A stretch of DNA of 64,000 bases from a virus. Below the pieces are notes generated by a model. It was not told the DNA's origin. It saw only the letters and a list, made by a program, of their open reading frames with translations, and ran no database searches. Below are positions 12,754 to 21,792 of the stretch, one piece after another (within the stretch, counting starts at the first letter, position 1; every line of letters begins with the position of its first letter). Location: positions 1-64,000 of the IMG/VR virus record IMGVR_UViG_3300044627_004253, one strand, 5' to 3'. A program made the translations under genes and the position numbers.

Positions 12754-15525
12754 TTAGGTTGGTTGTGATAAGGAATCTCTACCCTGACTTTCGGCTTGCG
12801 ATCTAAGTTCTTCCATCTTCTGCTTAGCCATGGCGTGAAGATTAGGATTAGAAGTTCTAACATTCGCCATTTGTTTCTGTCTTTCACCAACAGGCAATTG
12901 GAGCCACTGCTGCGCTAATTCAGTCGCTTTGTTTTGTATGTCAAGTGGATTCATTTCAGCGCCGCCGCCAACATAAGATCCTGCGGGGGAACTTCCCATA
13001 CCGCCACCACCTTGCTGCTGCTCGGCAAGAATAGTATCCATAGAACCCATTTGCTGTTGTCTTTGGAAATCAGCTTCAAGTTTTGAGCGCTCTTTCTGAA
13101 TTTCAATATCTTCCTGCGCGCGCTGTTTAGCCGCATCAATAGGATCTTTAATCCCAAAGGGACCATAAGCAACGGAGCGGGGAATCTCAGCCCCGGCGGC
13201 AAGCTGCATGTATACGCGTTGACGTTCTAGGTCATCAGCAAGTCTAGGCAACTGCAAGGACACTTCCAGGCGTTGTTGCCCTATGTAATCGCTGATTCTT
13301 CTCGCTGCCCATTTTACAATTCTATCAAAACCTTGGTGGATAAAATGAAATGAGTTTTCAAATAATCTTACAGCTGTGGGGACCTGCTGAATTTGTAATG
13401 ATCCTTTGAATAGCTCTGCCGGGTACCCCATGGCGTCGAGAAGTACATTGTTGTGATACTCGACAAGCTCCTTTGGAGCTAAAGACTTTCCTTGCGCCCC
13501 GAACTCTTGGTAGGTCACGGGGAAAGGAAGCGCATGCATAGCAAAAGGATCTGTTCGCCTTCTTCTAATAACTTCCTTTATCTCTGAACCCCAGCGATTA
13601 AGAAGCATATAATTCATAGGATCTCCCGCTTGCCCTGTACTTGTAGGGTGGAACATCCTGAATGGAAGCATGTAGTCCAAACCCACCGCCTCATCAATTT
13701 TACGTAACACCTGTAACTGATGAATATGCCTAAAGTTAGCAATTGTCTCCGGAAGACCCCAACCGTAATTAGACACACCGGAAATTGTAGGTGCTTTAAA
13801 ATGGAAAACTTGTCCTTCGTTAAACAGGAAATCTTGCTCCAACGCCACAGCCTTGAGCATGCTCATGGGTGTTTCATTCACCTGATACATAATGCTCGTT
13901 TTGATCATGGTTACCCACTCAGGCTCAAAGCGATAAATAACTTGCTGCTTCCCACTCATAAATGAGTGTTGCAACACAATCTGACGTGGGTCTATCTTCC
14001 TTAATCTAATTCTAGATTTATCCCGGGAAGGTCTGTCTATGAAGTCTAACTTTATTCTTTCTCTTTTTTCTTTAGGTTTATCGAATGTAGTTGGATCGGG
14101 CACATCGTACTTCATGGCCTTATAATCATATTTGACGTCAGCGCCAAACATAGGTAGCGCATATTCTTTGTATTTTCCGTCTCTATGATCAACGAGCACG
14201 CGGTCAAAAGGAAGGTGTAAACGAAGGAATGCATTACCGTAGCATTGATGAGACAGTATCGCATTATCAACAACGATAGTATGAGTCTCCATTTCTTCAC
14301 AACAAAACACTTCTTCCACTCTATCTGTCATTTTGACAGATTTAATAGCAACGTATTTACCATATGTAGCGGAAGTACTCTTTTTATTATTAAACTTATC
14401 TATATGTGACTTAATAATGAAATCATCTTCATTCATGAAACGCTTAAGTAGCGTCATAAAATGAATGGTGCTGTCATAAACCTTATCATTACCAAGATGC
14501 AGGCCTGGCTGTGTATCACGTCGTTGCGCACGGATAGGTCCCGCGCACATACCAATCCTAGGTAGCTGCGCCTCAATAGCCTCCAGCGTGCTTTTCTTGA
14601 TTTGAGTGAGCATTGCGCAGCCATGCGTGTCTACGGTGCCATCGGCGGCTAGGAAACCGCTGACAAAGCCATACCAATAACTAGCTGATTTAGAAACGTC
14701 AGGCAGCTCCTTATACGCAACAGGGAACCCACTAATACGTCCCACTTTGTCTCTGTCAGTACGCTGGTGATACTGATTACCATGCCCTTCAAAGAAAGGC
14801 AGTAACGCTGCGTCTTTATGCCCACAAAACATGGCCGTAGACCTATTACCGGCTCGCGTGCCATCTCCAAAAATAAATCCATGACGTACGCCTTCACGGT
14901 ATTCCTCATTCTTTTCAGGCCTAGGCGCTACTGTTCGATGCAGCCTATGTCTACGTTTAAGTTGAGATGTTGTAACAACAGTAGAATTACCTGCACAATT
15001 AATAACGGGCCACTTATGCTCAGGGGTGGCGTAAACTTTACGCCCATCACTGAATTCTATTTCCATCAATGGCTGTATACCATAAGATTTAAAGTCTGCC
15101 GGACGGTATACACCATCTTTAGACAAGACATTAACACGTTTACCTGTAAGCGTTTTAATAGGCACAGATCCATTTTCAGTTACAACACGCGTGTCTCCTT
15201 GAAAGCATGCCCACTCCTGCCCCACTTCAAGTAGAGCGCCGAACAAATCTAAATCATTTATTAGGAAGTTCTTAAATTCATCTCGTTCATCTTGATCTCC
15301 GTCTTTACCTACAAAATCAATATCTGTAACGAAGTGACTGACTACACGCGTAGATGCCCTCCTGTACAGAGGATTTAGATAATAAAGAAATAAACAAAAA
15401 TCCAAAGCTGACTGAAGTTCAGTCGGTATGGCCGTGCTACTTGGCAGTAAGAAAGGGTCGGCGAATACTCTATTCTTTCCTGTCCATACAGCGAATGCAT
15501 CATTATCTCCTGGGTAGTTAACCAT
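12754..15525 (-). CDS. Portal protein containing an intein
   Basis: The 923-residue precursor splices to about 602 residues. The exteins (1-106 and 428-923) read as a large phage portal: an N-terminal region with N-P-L-Y-R-R-A-S-T-R-V-V-S-H, a central alpha/beta body with E-P-E-W-V-T-M-I-K-T, and a Q/G-rich C-terminal tail ending in a charged helical segment. The portal is the dodecameric vertex through which DNA is packaged. The insertion sits in E-W-A|C-Y-G-N. Its start is 6 bases past the next small gene. Assignment rests on overall pattern, not on a single diagnostic motif. Confidence 0.72.
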   Translation of the reverse strand: MVNYPGDNDAFAVWTGKNRVFADPFLLPSSTAIPTELQSALDFCLFLYYLNPLYRRASTRVVSHFVTDIDFVGKDGDQDERDEFKNFLINDLDLFGALLEVGQEWACFQGDTRVVTENGSVPIKTLTGKRVNVLSKDGVYRPADFKSYGIQPLMEIEFSDGRKVYATPEHKWPVINCAGNSTVVTTSQLKRRHRLHRTVAPRPEKNEEYREGVRHGFIFGDGTRAGNRSTAMFCGHKDAALLPFFEGHGNQYHQRTDRDKVGRISGFPVAYKELPDVSKSASYWYGFVSGFLAADGTVDTHGCAMLTQIKKSTLEAIEAQLPRIGMCAGPIRAQRRDTQPGLHLGNDKVYDSTIHFMTLLKRFMNEDDFIIKSHIDKFNNKKSTSATYGKYVAIKSVKMTDRVEEVFCCEEMETHTIVVDNAILSHQCYGNAFLRLHLPFDRVLVDHRDGKYKEYALPMFGADVKYDYKAMKYDVPDPTTFDKPKEKRERIKLDFIDRPSRDKSRIRLRKIDPRQIVLQHSFMSGKQQVIYRFEPEWVTMIKTSIMYQVNETPMSMLKAVALEQDFLFNEGQVFHFKAPTISGVSNYGWGLPETIANFRHIHQLQVLRKIDEAVGLDYMLPFRMFHPTSTGQAGDPMNYMLLNRWGSEIKEVIRRRRTDPFAMHALPFPVTYQEFGAQGKSLAPKELVEYHNNVLLDAMGYPAELFKGSLQIQQVPTAVRLFENSFHFIHQGFDRIVKWAARRISDYIGQQRLEVSLQLPRLADDLERQRVYMQLAAGAEIPRSVAYGPFGIKDPIDAAKQRAQEDIEIQKERSKLEADFQRQQQMGSMDTILAEQQQGGGGMGSSPAGSYVGGGAEMNPLDIQNKATELAQQWLQLPVGERQKQMANVRTSNPNLHAMAKQKMEELRSQAESQGRDSLSQPT
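14245..15207 (-). other. Intein in the portal, with in-frame LAGLIDADG endonuclease
   Basis: Precursor residues 107-427 (321 aa). Block A is C-F-Q-G-D-T-R-V, block B contains T-P-E-H, the two dodecapeptides are H-G-F-I-F-G-D-G-T and G-F-L-A-A-D-G-T-V, and the C-terminus is V-D-N-A-I-L-S-H-Q followed by extein Cys. The last residue is Gln rather than the usual Asn, which some inteins tolerate. Confidence 0.9.
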
Positions 15526-15531
15526 GTTGTT

Positions 15532-15702
15532 TTAAATTTCAGTTTTGTCTGACTCGGAGGATAACATACTACTTAATTTTGTCATAGAAACAGATTTATT
15601 TTTCTGCTTCTCACACTCGACGTTAGGGTTATCACAATCACAAACTAAGCCTGTAATAGGACACTTAGTTTCATTAGTTATTACTACACCTTGTTTGATC
15701 AT
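15532..15702 (-). CDS. Small cysteine-rich protein, 56 residues
   Basis: ATG 15702 to TAA 15532. The product begins MIKQGVVITNETKC and has four or five cysteines within 17 residues (C-P-I-T-G-L-V-C-D-C-D-N-P-N-V-E-C), a probable metal site, followed by a polar Ser/Lys-rich tail. It lies 6 bases before the portal start and 11 bases after the next gene's stop, so it belongs to this operon. Function unknown. Confidence 0.6.
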   Translation of the reverse strand: MIKQGVVITNETKCPITGLVCDCDNPNVECEKQKNKSVSMTKLSSMLSSESDKTEI

Positions 15703-15713
15703 AATATATTTAT

Positions 15714-16280
15714 TTATTCTGCTCGTATGAAAGATACGAATGTAAAAGGTATTTTAGGAAAAGTAAAGAAACCACCAGCATAAACTACGGAATAATCTTG
15801 ACCCCTATATTGAATAATTAGATCTGTATTTATATTAGGCTCAAATTGTATTGCATCTTTTTTAATTATAACAGCAACTCCAAAGTCAGTGACACTTACA
15901 TTGATCGCCTTAAAGCCGATTTTACCAAACGGTCCTACAATTTTAATATCTTCTTTTGCTGCTGTCTGTTCTAGATATTCAACAAGAAGCTGCGCGGCGT
16001 CTTTCTTTATTAGTTCTTTTGTGTCGAACTGTTTCATGGGTCCTTGATCATCGGGATCTTGAAATTCATCCTCTGATACATCTGCCCCAATGTTTTCTTG
16101 CGTGTCCATATTTTCATCATCATCATAATTAATTACGCTCTTGGTTGTTTCTGCCGGGAGCACTATTCCAAATTGGGACGCGTTTACTTGGTGTCCTTGT
16201 AGAAGTTTGTTTTTGAAATTGCGCATAGCCGCTACAGCGGGAGGTGTTCTTTCTGAGGCAGAGTCTACAGCGTGCGACAT
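15714..16280 (-). CDS. Hypothetical protein, 188 residues
   Basis: An acidic, disordered central stretch (about residues 50-80, D-D-D-E-N-M-D-T-Q) separates a short N-terminal part from a beta-rich C-terminal domain (G-P-F-G-K-I-G-F-K-A, V-S-V-T-D-F-G-V-A-V). It sits between the HTH gene and the portal genes with short spacers. No family recognised; it might be a structural or assembly protein. Confidence 0.6.
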   Translation of the reverse strand: MSHAVDSASERTPPAVAAMRNFKNKLLQGHQVNASQFGIVLPAETTKSVINYDDDENMDTQENIGADVSEDEFQDPDDQGPMKQFDTKELIKKDAAQLLVEYLEQTAAKEDIKIVGPFGKIGFKAINVSVTDFGVAVIIKKDAIQFEPNINTDLIIQYRGQDYSVVYAGGFFTFPKIPFTFVSFIRAE

Positions 16281-16283
16281 AAA

Positions 16284-16988
16284 TTAGTGAGTAGAAAACT
16301 TTTTAGCATTGTCTTCGAATTTAGCAATGTATTTCTTTTGACTTACCTCTTTTCGTTTAAAAATATTTATTTGATTTTTAATGGCACTAACAGCGTGAAT
16401 ATCTAGATCGCCTTCCATTGTGGGAATTTCCATGCTTCCTACCTTTTTAAATATGTTAAACATCACGCACTGTTGCCCTCCGTATATGTTTATCACAAAG
16501 CACGTGATGTCATCAGGGCTGCAATGTATCTTTGCATACTCGCACACATTTTGTCTGTTAACTAATTCCAAATGCAAAGTAATGTTCTTAGGTACTAAAG
16601 TTTCAAAAACAAACAAAGCAGCCTTTCGCACAATTTGAGATGCCATGTATGCCTGCCCCTTCGAAACACATTCAGCATATACTTCTTTAAAATCAGTAAA
16701 AGAATTCCTGGCTTCTGAAAATTTACTTTTAAAATTAAATATACCGTTTATATAATGTACATCTAAATTAAGTTTTTGAGAAGAATCTCTGATTAATTGC
16801 AGCCGTGCTCTTTGGCACTTACCTCGCATCAGTCTATACCAACTAGATCTGTTGGAGTAACCTACAATATCACAAAGCTCAGCTTGCGATTTCCGGTGCG
16901 CTTTAGCCCAGTCATTTACACTTTTCGTCCACCTTTGCGTTTGGGCTGGCGTAGCTAACAATCCTTTTTTTGGTTTTCTTGTCTGCAT
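16284..16988 (-). CDS. HTH-domain DNA-binding protein
   Basis: Residues about 25-75 show a helix-turn-helix of Cro/CI type: H-R-K-S-Q-A-E-L-C-D-I-V-G-Y, then S-N-R-S-S-W-Y-R-L-M-R-G. The rest (80-234) has no recognised domain. It is likely a transcriptional regulator. The start overlaps the upstream metallopeptidase-like gene by 77 bp, unusually long for this genome; an in-frame TTG nine codons on would shorten it only slightly, so the overlap seems real. Confidence 0.65.
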   Translation of the reverse strand: MQTRKPKKGLLATPAQTQRWTKSVNDWAKAHRKSQAELCDIVGYSNRSSWYRLMRGKCQRARLQLIRDSSQKLNLDVHYINGIFNFKSKFSEARNSFTDFKEVYAECVSKGQAYMASQIVRKAALFVFETLVPKNITLHLELVNRQNVCEYAKIHCSPDDITCFVINIYGGQQCVMFNIFKKVGSMEIPTMEGDLDIHAVSAIKNQINIFKRKEVSQKKYIAKFEDNAKKFSTH

Positions 16989-17328
16989 AGGGTCTCACAA
17001 CAATTTTTCTTTTTGTTATCTTAGGCGCTGTGTAATCAGGCGTCCCAGCGCCCTCATTATCTACATTCCTATAATCGTACTTCCACAGAACACCAGCCAA
17101 AAATTCACTTACTTGCTGCACTTTTTCCTCTGTCCAGTCCCCGCATGTCTCATGTAGGCACTCATGAATAATGATCATAAGTTTTTGAAAGCCTTTTAGT
17201 CTTTCGTCTATACTTATGATAGTTTTATTTTCATTTATTTTTTCCCAAAATCCAAGCGAATTATTTCGCCCCAACTTAGTTTCTATAATCTCTATTTTTT
17301 TAGATTTGTTTTTTGGAGATAAATGCAT
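16912..17328 (-). CDS. HExxH protein, putative zinc metallopeptidase
   Basis: The frame extends to 17370 through a terminator hairpin; the ATG at 17328 (MHLSPKNKSKK) directly after that hairpin is the better start. The 138-residue product has I-I-I-H-E-C-L-H-E near residues 52-60, the HExxH zinc motif, followed by D-W-T-E-E-K-V. This resembles minimal zincin-type phage proteins of unknown substrate. The C-terminal tail is basic. Peptidase activity is inferred from the motif alone. Confidence 0.55.
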   Translation of the reverse strand: MHLSPKNKSKKIEIIETKLGRNNSLGFWEKINENKTIISIDERLKGFQKLMIIIHECLHETCGDWTEEKVQQVSEFLAGVLWKYDYRNVDNEGAGTPDYTAPKITKRKIVVRPYADKKTKKRIVSYASPNAKVDEKCK

Positions 17329-17361
17329 AAGACCCTTGCGGTAGTCTACCGCAAGGGTCTT
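17329..17361 (-). terminator. Strong hairpin abutting a start codon
   Basis: A 15-bp stem (AAGACCCTTGCGGTA with its complement) with a 3-base loop follows the stop at 17379. The ATG of the next gene begins immediately after its 3' arm (GGGTCTTATG). Confidence 0.8.
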
Positions 17362-17378
17362 AAATAGCATCCGTTAAA

Positions 17379-17567
17379 TTAGCTTTTCAGTCCCTGAAGA
17401 ATGTTGGATCGAAGATCGATGAATTTCTGTTCGCGGATGCGATCCTGCTCTACATACTGCGCAAACTTTTGCGATGTATCTTTTTCATTGTGAGTGGCGC
17501 TGGTGTGACGGATAAAACCTTCATACTTAGCTTGACGGATTAGTTCAGGTGTGATGTTGTCTTTCAT
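17379..17567 (-). CDS. Small hypothetical protein, 62 residues
   Basis: A charged, helical product (MKDNITPELIRQAKYEGFIR, then H-N-E-K-D-T-S-Q-K-F). A strong terminator hairpin lies just after the stop. Upstream, TTATAAAATATAAT is promoter-like. Function unknown. The 79 bases to the next gene (17568..17646) hold only this AT-rich stretch. Confidence 0.58.
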   Translation of the reverse strand: MKDNITPELIRQAKYEGFIRHTSATHNEKDTSQKFAQYVEQDRIREQKFIDLRSNILQGLKS

Positions 17568-17646
17568 GGGCGATGATTTAATTTATTATATTTTATAACT
17601 TAAGCAAGTAGTTTATACGTGCAGTGTATTTTAAATGGCTACACTT

Positions 17647-17778
17647 TTACTGGTTCCATGCTCCGTAACCGCTGCTAGCCGCCTGACCCATCTGACCTAG
17701 TGAGTCAGGAGCTAAAGCACTAAGGTTAGCCAGCTTAACTAAATAATTAGAAGCAATTAATTTAAGGCTATTATTCAT
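17647..17778 (-). CDS. Tiny virion-block protein with N-terminal helix signature, 43 residues
   Basis: ATG 17778 to TAA 17647. The product begins MNNSLKLIASNYLVKLAN, the same short helix as the start of the muramidase and other virion-block proteins, followed by a Gly/Ser/Gln-rich tail ending G-A-W-N-Q. It is 5 bases past the neighbouring virion-type gene. The conserved start argues that this short frame is translated. Confidence 0.5.
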   Translation of the reverse strand: MNNSLKLIASNYLVKLANLSALAPDSLGQMGQAASSGYGAWNQ

Positions 17779-17783
17779 ACAAC

Positions 17784-18887
17784 TTAAAACTTACCGTAAC
17801 CATATGCTGGGTTGTATACATTAGCCGGATTAAGCTCTATTTTTCGTGGCTTTAGACTTTTGAGATAATCCATCTTAGCTCGATCTAGTCTTGAGCCAGG
17901 TACAAAATTACTGCCCATGTATTTATTAAATTCAACATTATAGTCTGTATTATCAACATCAGCAGGAGTTGCAGGCGCTGTAACTGAATTTGCCTGAGCG
18001 GGAGCTGGTTGCGCCGCATTAGCGGGAGCTGGAGGTATAGTTGAAGGCGCTATAGCCGCCATTGCGGGAGCGGTGGGCTTCATATAACCAGTGACGGCGT
18101 TCTGGGCGACTCCTGCCGTGGGTTCTGCGGGTGCTGCTTCTACCGCGCCGGTTTCTGGTGCTGCGATGTTGGTAGGGCTTTGTTGCCCTCCGCTGAGTAG
18201 CCCATGTCCTAAGGCCGCACCAGCCAAGCCTTGCACGAAGGGATTTTTGGCTGTTGCTAAACCGGCTCTGCCAGCTGAGAGTAAACCTTGCCCCGTGGCT
18301 CTACCAGCGGTGGCTAAGCCACTTACTGCCGCGCCTGCGCCTGTTCTAGCCGCCTGACCCAGCCCGCCAAGCACATCACCCATGCCAGCCCTGGCTCTGG
18401 ATAAGCCTGACGGTACAGCTGAGGCTACGCCCGGTATATCGATAATAGGAGGAGCAGTGGCCGCACCTCCTGAAGGAATATTGCTAGGTGCCGCAGGAGC
18501 CGTTTTATTATAACTACCAGAAGATCTCTGGATTAATTTAGCATTAGGCTCCGGCATAGTGCTTCTACCAGAAGTCAGGGCTAAGGGGCGTCCGCCGCCT
18601 CCACCTGCAGGAAGCGCTAAAGGAGCTCCGCCGCCTCCACCTGCAGCGCCAGTAGAAACTAATGGCTGACGTACAGATTCTCTAGCATACTGAGGACTCA
18701 CGGCTTGTGGTTTACCTGCGCGTTGAAAACGCCCAGCCGTTCCTCTGACGAGATTTCTAGCTTTAGACGCGACTCCAGGTACGGCTTTACGTGCAGCGTG
18801 TCTGGCCATCTCAAACAGCAGCCTTCCTCCACCGGCTTGCTTTGTCAGTAAAAAATTAGAAAGCAATAATTTGTCTTGAGAATACAT
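17784..18887 (-). CDS. Ala/Gly/Pro-rich putative virion protein, 367 residues
   Basis: After the N-terminal signature MYSQDKLLLSNFLLTKQAGG comes a basic helical region (R-H-A-A-R-K-A-V), then long low-complexity Ala/Gly/Pro stretches including G-G-G-G-G runs, and a folded-looking C-terminus (Y-N-V-E-F-N-K-Y-M-G). It is likely an internal virion or DNA-associated protein. Its base composition is more GC-rich than its neighbours because of the Ala/Gly/Pro codons. No enzyme motif is seen. Confidence 0.6.
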   Translation of the reverse strand: MYSQDKLLLSNFLLTKQAGGGRLLFEMARHAARKAVPGVASKARNLVRGTAGRFQRAGKPQAVSPQYARESVRQPLVSTGAAGGGGGAPLALPAGGGGGRPLALTSGRSTMPEPNAKLIQRSSGSYNKTAPAAPSNIPSGGAATAPPIIDIPGVASAVPSGLSRARAGMGDVLGGLGQAARTGAGAAVSGLATAGRATGQGLLSAGRAGLATAKNPFVQGLAGAALGHGLLSGGQQSPTNIAAPETGAVEAAPAEPTAGVAQNAVTGYMKPTAPAMAAIAPSTIPPAPANAAQPAPAQANSVTAPATPADVDNTDYNVEFNKYMGSNFVPGSRLDRAKMDYLKSLKPRKIELNPANVYNPAYGYGKF

Positions 18888-18893
18888 ATGGTA

Positions 18894-19565
18894 CTATTTA
18901 TTAACCTGGTTCTGTAAGTACAGTTTACGCGATTGTTCTAAAGCATGCAAGAATTCTTTTTCTGAAATTCTTGCCGCATTGTTGCCAGTACCGGAGTAAT
19001 AAGATTTACCCCCCACATTTGGTAACCCGGCCCATTCCTTTGCTAAGTTAGTACGCGCGCTGCTAATGGGTAACTTGCCGCTTAAATAAGAATCAAAGCC
19101 TCGTTGTTGTAATAAATGCAAAGCCATCCTATCTTGGAGATCTTTATTATAAACATCCTTTTCTGGATTTAACTTCATCTTAGACACTAAACCTTTCATA
19201 GTCGGTGCTATGATTTGATAAGCTCCGGCGGCACTACCAGGTTTATGAGATTTTTGATAATCCATAACTTGCTTAAGAGTCATGCCTGTTAAATTATGCC
19301 TCTTATTAGACCCTACCATAGTGTCATAGTCAGCCACTCTGGACTCGGCTTTTCTTATAGCTTCCAACACAGGATTATAATAAGATTGTACTATTTGTTT
19401 ACTTGGAGCCTTGGGCTTACTTTGCGCTTTTAGTTTAGGTTGCTGTGGGGGTGAAACCCTGGCATTCAGTTTCTGTATTTCTTCGGCCGGGAGAATGACG
19501 GAGCCTTGCGCGCTGGCTCTTTTGATTATAATAGCGCTAGCCATTAACTTATTTAAATTATTCAT
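18894..19565 (-). CDS. Virion-associated muramidase (lambda-lysozyme-like)
   Basis: The 223-residue protein starts with the virion-block helix (MNNLNKLMASAIIIKRAS), has a Pro/Lys/Gln linker, then a lysozyme-like domain from about residue 65: L-E-A-I-R-K-A-E-S-R with the probable catalytic Glu, N-L-T-G-M-T-L-K-Q-V, S-A-A-G-A-Y-Q-I-I and L-A-K-E-W-A-G-L-P. This pattern is that of lambda-type transglycosylases and phage muramidases, which cut the glycan strands of peptidoglycan. The N-terminal tag and the neighbours suggest it is packaged to help genome entry rather than to lyse the cell. Confidence 0.8.
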   Translation of the reverse strand: MNNLNKLMASAIIIKRASAQGSVILPAEEIQKLNARVSPPQQPKLKAQSKPKAPSKQIVQSYYNPVLEAIRKAESRVADYDTMVGSNKRHNLTGMTLKQVMDYQKSHKPGSAAGAYQIIAPTMKGLVSKMKLNPEKDVYNKDLQDRMALHLLQQRGFDSYLSGKLPISSARTNLAKEWAGLPNVGGKSYYSGTGNNAARISEKEFLHALEQSRKLYLQNQVNK

Positions 19566-19568
19566 ATG

Positions 19569-21374
19569 TTAGTCTGGAAGTTTTATAGTTAACCCATCCA
19601 GATCCTCTGGACTCATCCAGCGATATTTACCTGATCTTCTATCGAAGAATTTCTGGTATGGTCTTCCATTAGATCCTATTTTAGACCCCCAAGCCATTCT
19701 TGTATCAATACCGATTTTTTCGCTGTTGCCGGACCAGAATGGTTGTGTCTCCATAGATCCGCGTATGAACAATTTACTGCCGGGGACAGTTGCGCAATAA
19801 ACCAAATCATCATATGGCTCTTTAGACCAGTGACTTCCGTACTCCTTGCCTGGATATTTTTTGTGTTTGTAACTTTTACCCCAAATAGATTTTTCTTTAA
19901 CTTTAAACTGACACACCGCATAATTCATCGTTTTTACATGTGGGCGCTTATCAGGCTCTAGTCTAATACGACACGGGTGTCCCAGAGAGATCATTAGCTT
20001 CTCTACTCCTTCAGCCAGTAACGGGGATGTTGTACAGTAAGTTGTATGTGTTTTATTTAATCTACCATCTCCTTGCATTAAGGCGTGTAGTAGCGCTTCG
20101 CGCGCATGGACTGGAAATTCCAAAAGCTCTGCAGGAAATCCTTTTTCATGACACAACCTTCCGTCAGGTACATAAGAAAGCAGAAAATTATACAACTGCG
20201 GATTGTAAATTAAAAACCCATTTTTTACACCTGCCTTTTCTTCTCCAGCAGAGGGTCCATATTTTCTATATGTAAACTTAATACACATAGCGTTTAACAA
20301 TTCTTCAATTTCCTGGAAACAATCAGGATTAGCCAGAGAAGACTGCGCGATACATACATGCGAATTAATCGATTCTTCAGCTGTGATATTACCTTCAGAT
20401 AAGAACCAACCCATGAAAGCCGCAAATGATTCTATCGGAACAACGCCCGCACCAGGCATATCAAAATGACTTTTGTCTTTCATAGCGCCTTCATACGGTA
20501 GGTGCCAGCAAGGTACACGAACAGTCTTACCGTATAGATTATCCGCGAAGGCAACTTTGTATTGTCGCCAATTATCAACCGGATGTGTAGAGTAGTAAAC
20601 TCTGTGTTGTGGCGTAACACGCATAAGAATATTCTTATGCTCCGCTCTAATCAAGTCACCCTTAAAATGGTACTTTTGTATAGCTGAAGCTTTATGAAAT
20701 TCTAGTTTACCATCTATGTTACAAGCAAACTCAGTGTCATAATTTACATTCTCCCACAATTGCCAACCAGTATAGGTATAAACCATAGTACCTTTACCTG
20801 CGCATTCTGGTCCTTCAAGGGTGGACAAAAACCCAAACTGGTCAGTCCTGATTGCCTGCATTTCCTCGGTTATAGCATTATCAGTACCAATACCTCCAGG
20901 CCCCATTTGGGTAGCCCTGCGCGATTGCTCCAGTAAATGCAAAGGATTAATCTCTTCCAAGGGAGAAGATAAAGGATTACCAATCAAAAATTTCTCCATG
21001 TAAGAATCAAAAGCAAAAGGACCCACTGCTTTCAAGTTTCTATGCCTCGCTATTAACGGCAGCATAGACCCTTTAACTCTATCGCTATCTAATTTAATTC
21101 TTTCTGACAGTAGCTTATCTGTAGTTAATATACGTTTGAACATGAGACTGTCGCGTTCATCAGTTTTATCTAGTCCGCGATTAACAGCTAGTAATTTCTG
21201 CGAGGCTGACACAAGTCCTTTAATACCTACAGGAACATACTCTTCCTCGTCATCAGGTATACCATTATCGTTGGTATCCACTTTACGATTTGGAAGTATG
21301 GATCTAACCTTAGCAACAGCTGAAGCTTGCTTTTTAATTTTTGAAAGGATTTCTTCTACTTGAGATTTATTCAT
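19569..21374 (-). CDS. RNA polymerase beta subunit, middle fragment, with intein
   Basis: The exteins (residues 1-190 and 551-601) match bacterial RpoB around the fork region: D-E-R-D-S-L-M-F-K-R-I, then N-P-L-H-L-L-E-Q-S-R-R, M-G-P-G-G-I, and T-L-E-G-P-E|S-E-K-I-G-I-D-T, equivalent to TPEGPNIGLI. The spliced product is about 241 residues, so only the middle of beta is encoded; the N-terminal part is at 22391..23605 and the rest is not in the window. It begins with the virion-block type helix (S-K-I-K-K-Q-A). This suggests a virion RNA polymerase of the split multisubunit type known from phiKZ-like phages. Confidence 0.85.
   Translation of the reverse strand: MNKSQVEEILSKIKKQASAVAKVRSILPNRKVDTNDNGIPDDEEEYVPVGIKGLVSASQKLLAVNRGLDKTDERDSLMFKRILTTDKLLSERIKLDSDRVKGSMLPLIARHRNLKAVGPFAFDSYMEKFLIGNPLSSPLEEINPLHLLEQSRRATQMGPGGIGTDNAITEEMQAIRTDQFGFLSTLEGPECAGKGTMVYTYTGWQLWENVNYDTEFACNIDGKLEFHKASAIQKYHFKGDLIRAEHKNILMRVTPQHRVYYSTHPVDNWRQYKVAFADNLYGKTVRVPCWHLPYEGAMKDKSHFDMPGAGVVPIESFAAFMGWFLSEGNITAEESINSHVCIAQSSLANPDCFQEIEELLNAMCIKFTYRKYGPSAGEEKAGVKNGFLIYNPQLYNFLLSYVPDGRLCHEKGFPAELLEFPVHAREALLHALMQGDGRLNKTHTTYCTTSPLLAEGVEKLMISLGHPCRIRLEPDKRPHVKTMNYAVCQFKVKEKSIWGKSYKHKKYPGKEYGSHWSKEPYDDLVYCATVPGSKLFIRGSMETQPFWSGNSEKIGIDTRMAWGSKIGSNGRPYQKFFDRRSGKYRWMSPEDLDGLTIKLPD
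19725..20804 (-). other. Intein in RNA polymerase beta, with in-frame LAGLIDADG endonuclease
   Basis: Precursor residues 191-550 (360 aa). It begins C-A-G-K-G-T-M-V-Y-T; block B has T-P-Q-H; the dodecapeptides are F-M-G-W-F-L-S-E-G-N and L-L-H-A-L-M-Q-G-D-G; it ends Q-P-F-W-S-G-N before extein Ser. The penultimate His is Gly, as in several W-x-G-N-ending phage inteins. It interrupts the invariant E-G-P motif. Confidence 0.9.
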
Positions 21375-21376
21375 TA

Positions 21377-21790
21377 TTATCTCTCTTGTGTATTATTGTA
21401 GTTATCCCAAGCCTTCTGTTTATAAGTTTCCATAGCTTCAGCTAATTGTCTACGTTGATCTTCATCCTCAATCAACTTAAGAGGGTCTATAGCCCAGTTA
21501 CGTAACATCAGGGCTCTCTTGGGTGTGGGATTTTTAATAAATTGAGGGGCATGTCTGGCCCTGAAGGCCTTCCATCTCTTGATTTGATACACATCGTCAT
21601 CGGACCTTTTACCGTTAGCATACTGGGTGTACCAGTCTAACCAGCCAAGTCCAGAAGACTCAGGAATCCATTCTTTTTTCCATTTTTTCATACCTGCCAA
21701 CCTGGGACCAATACGCCCATAAAGAGAGTTATATTCCTCTCTTAAATTGTCAGGATTTTGAATTATTGATTCATCGAATGTATCTTGCAT
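21377..21790 (-). CDS. Conserved phage-type protein with W-Y/R-W motif, 137 residues
   Basis: The centre reads G-W-L-D-W-Y-T-Q-Y-A-N-G-K-R-S-D-D-D (about residues 48-65) followed by Q-I-K-R-W-K-A-F-R-A-R-H and N-P-T-P-K-R-A-L-M-L-R-N-W. I have seen this tryptophan/arginine pattern as a recurring uncharacterised phage domain but cannot name it with certainty. It lies 2 bases before the RNA polymerase beta fragment, with which it may be co-translated. Function unknown. Confidence 0.6.
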   Translation of the reverse strand: MQDTFDESIIQNPDNLREEYNSLYGRIGPRLAGMKKWKKEWIPESSGLGWLDWYTQYANGKRSDDDVYQIKRWKAFRARHAPQFIKNPTPKRALMLRNWAIDPLKLIEDEDQRRQLAEAMETYKQKAWDNYNNTQER

Positions 21791-21792
21791 AG

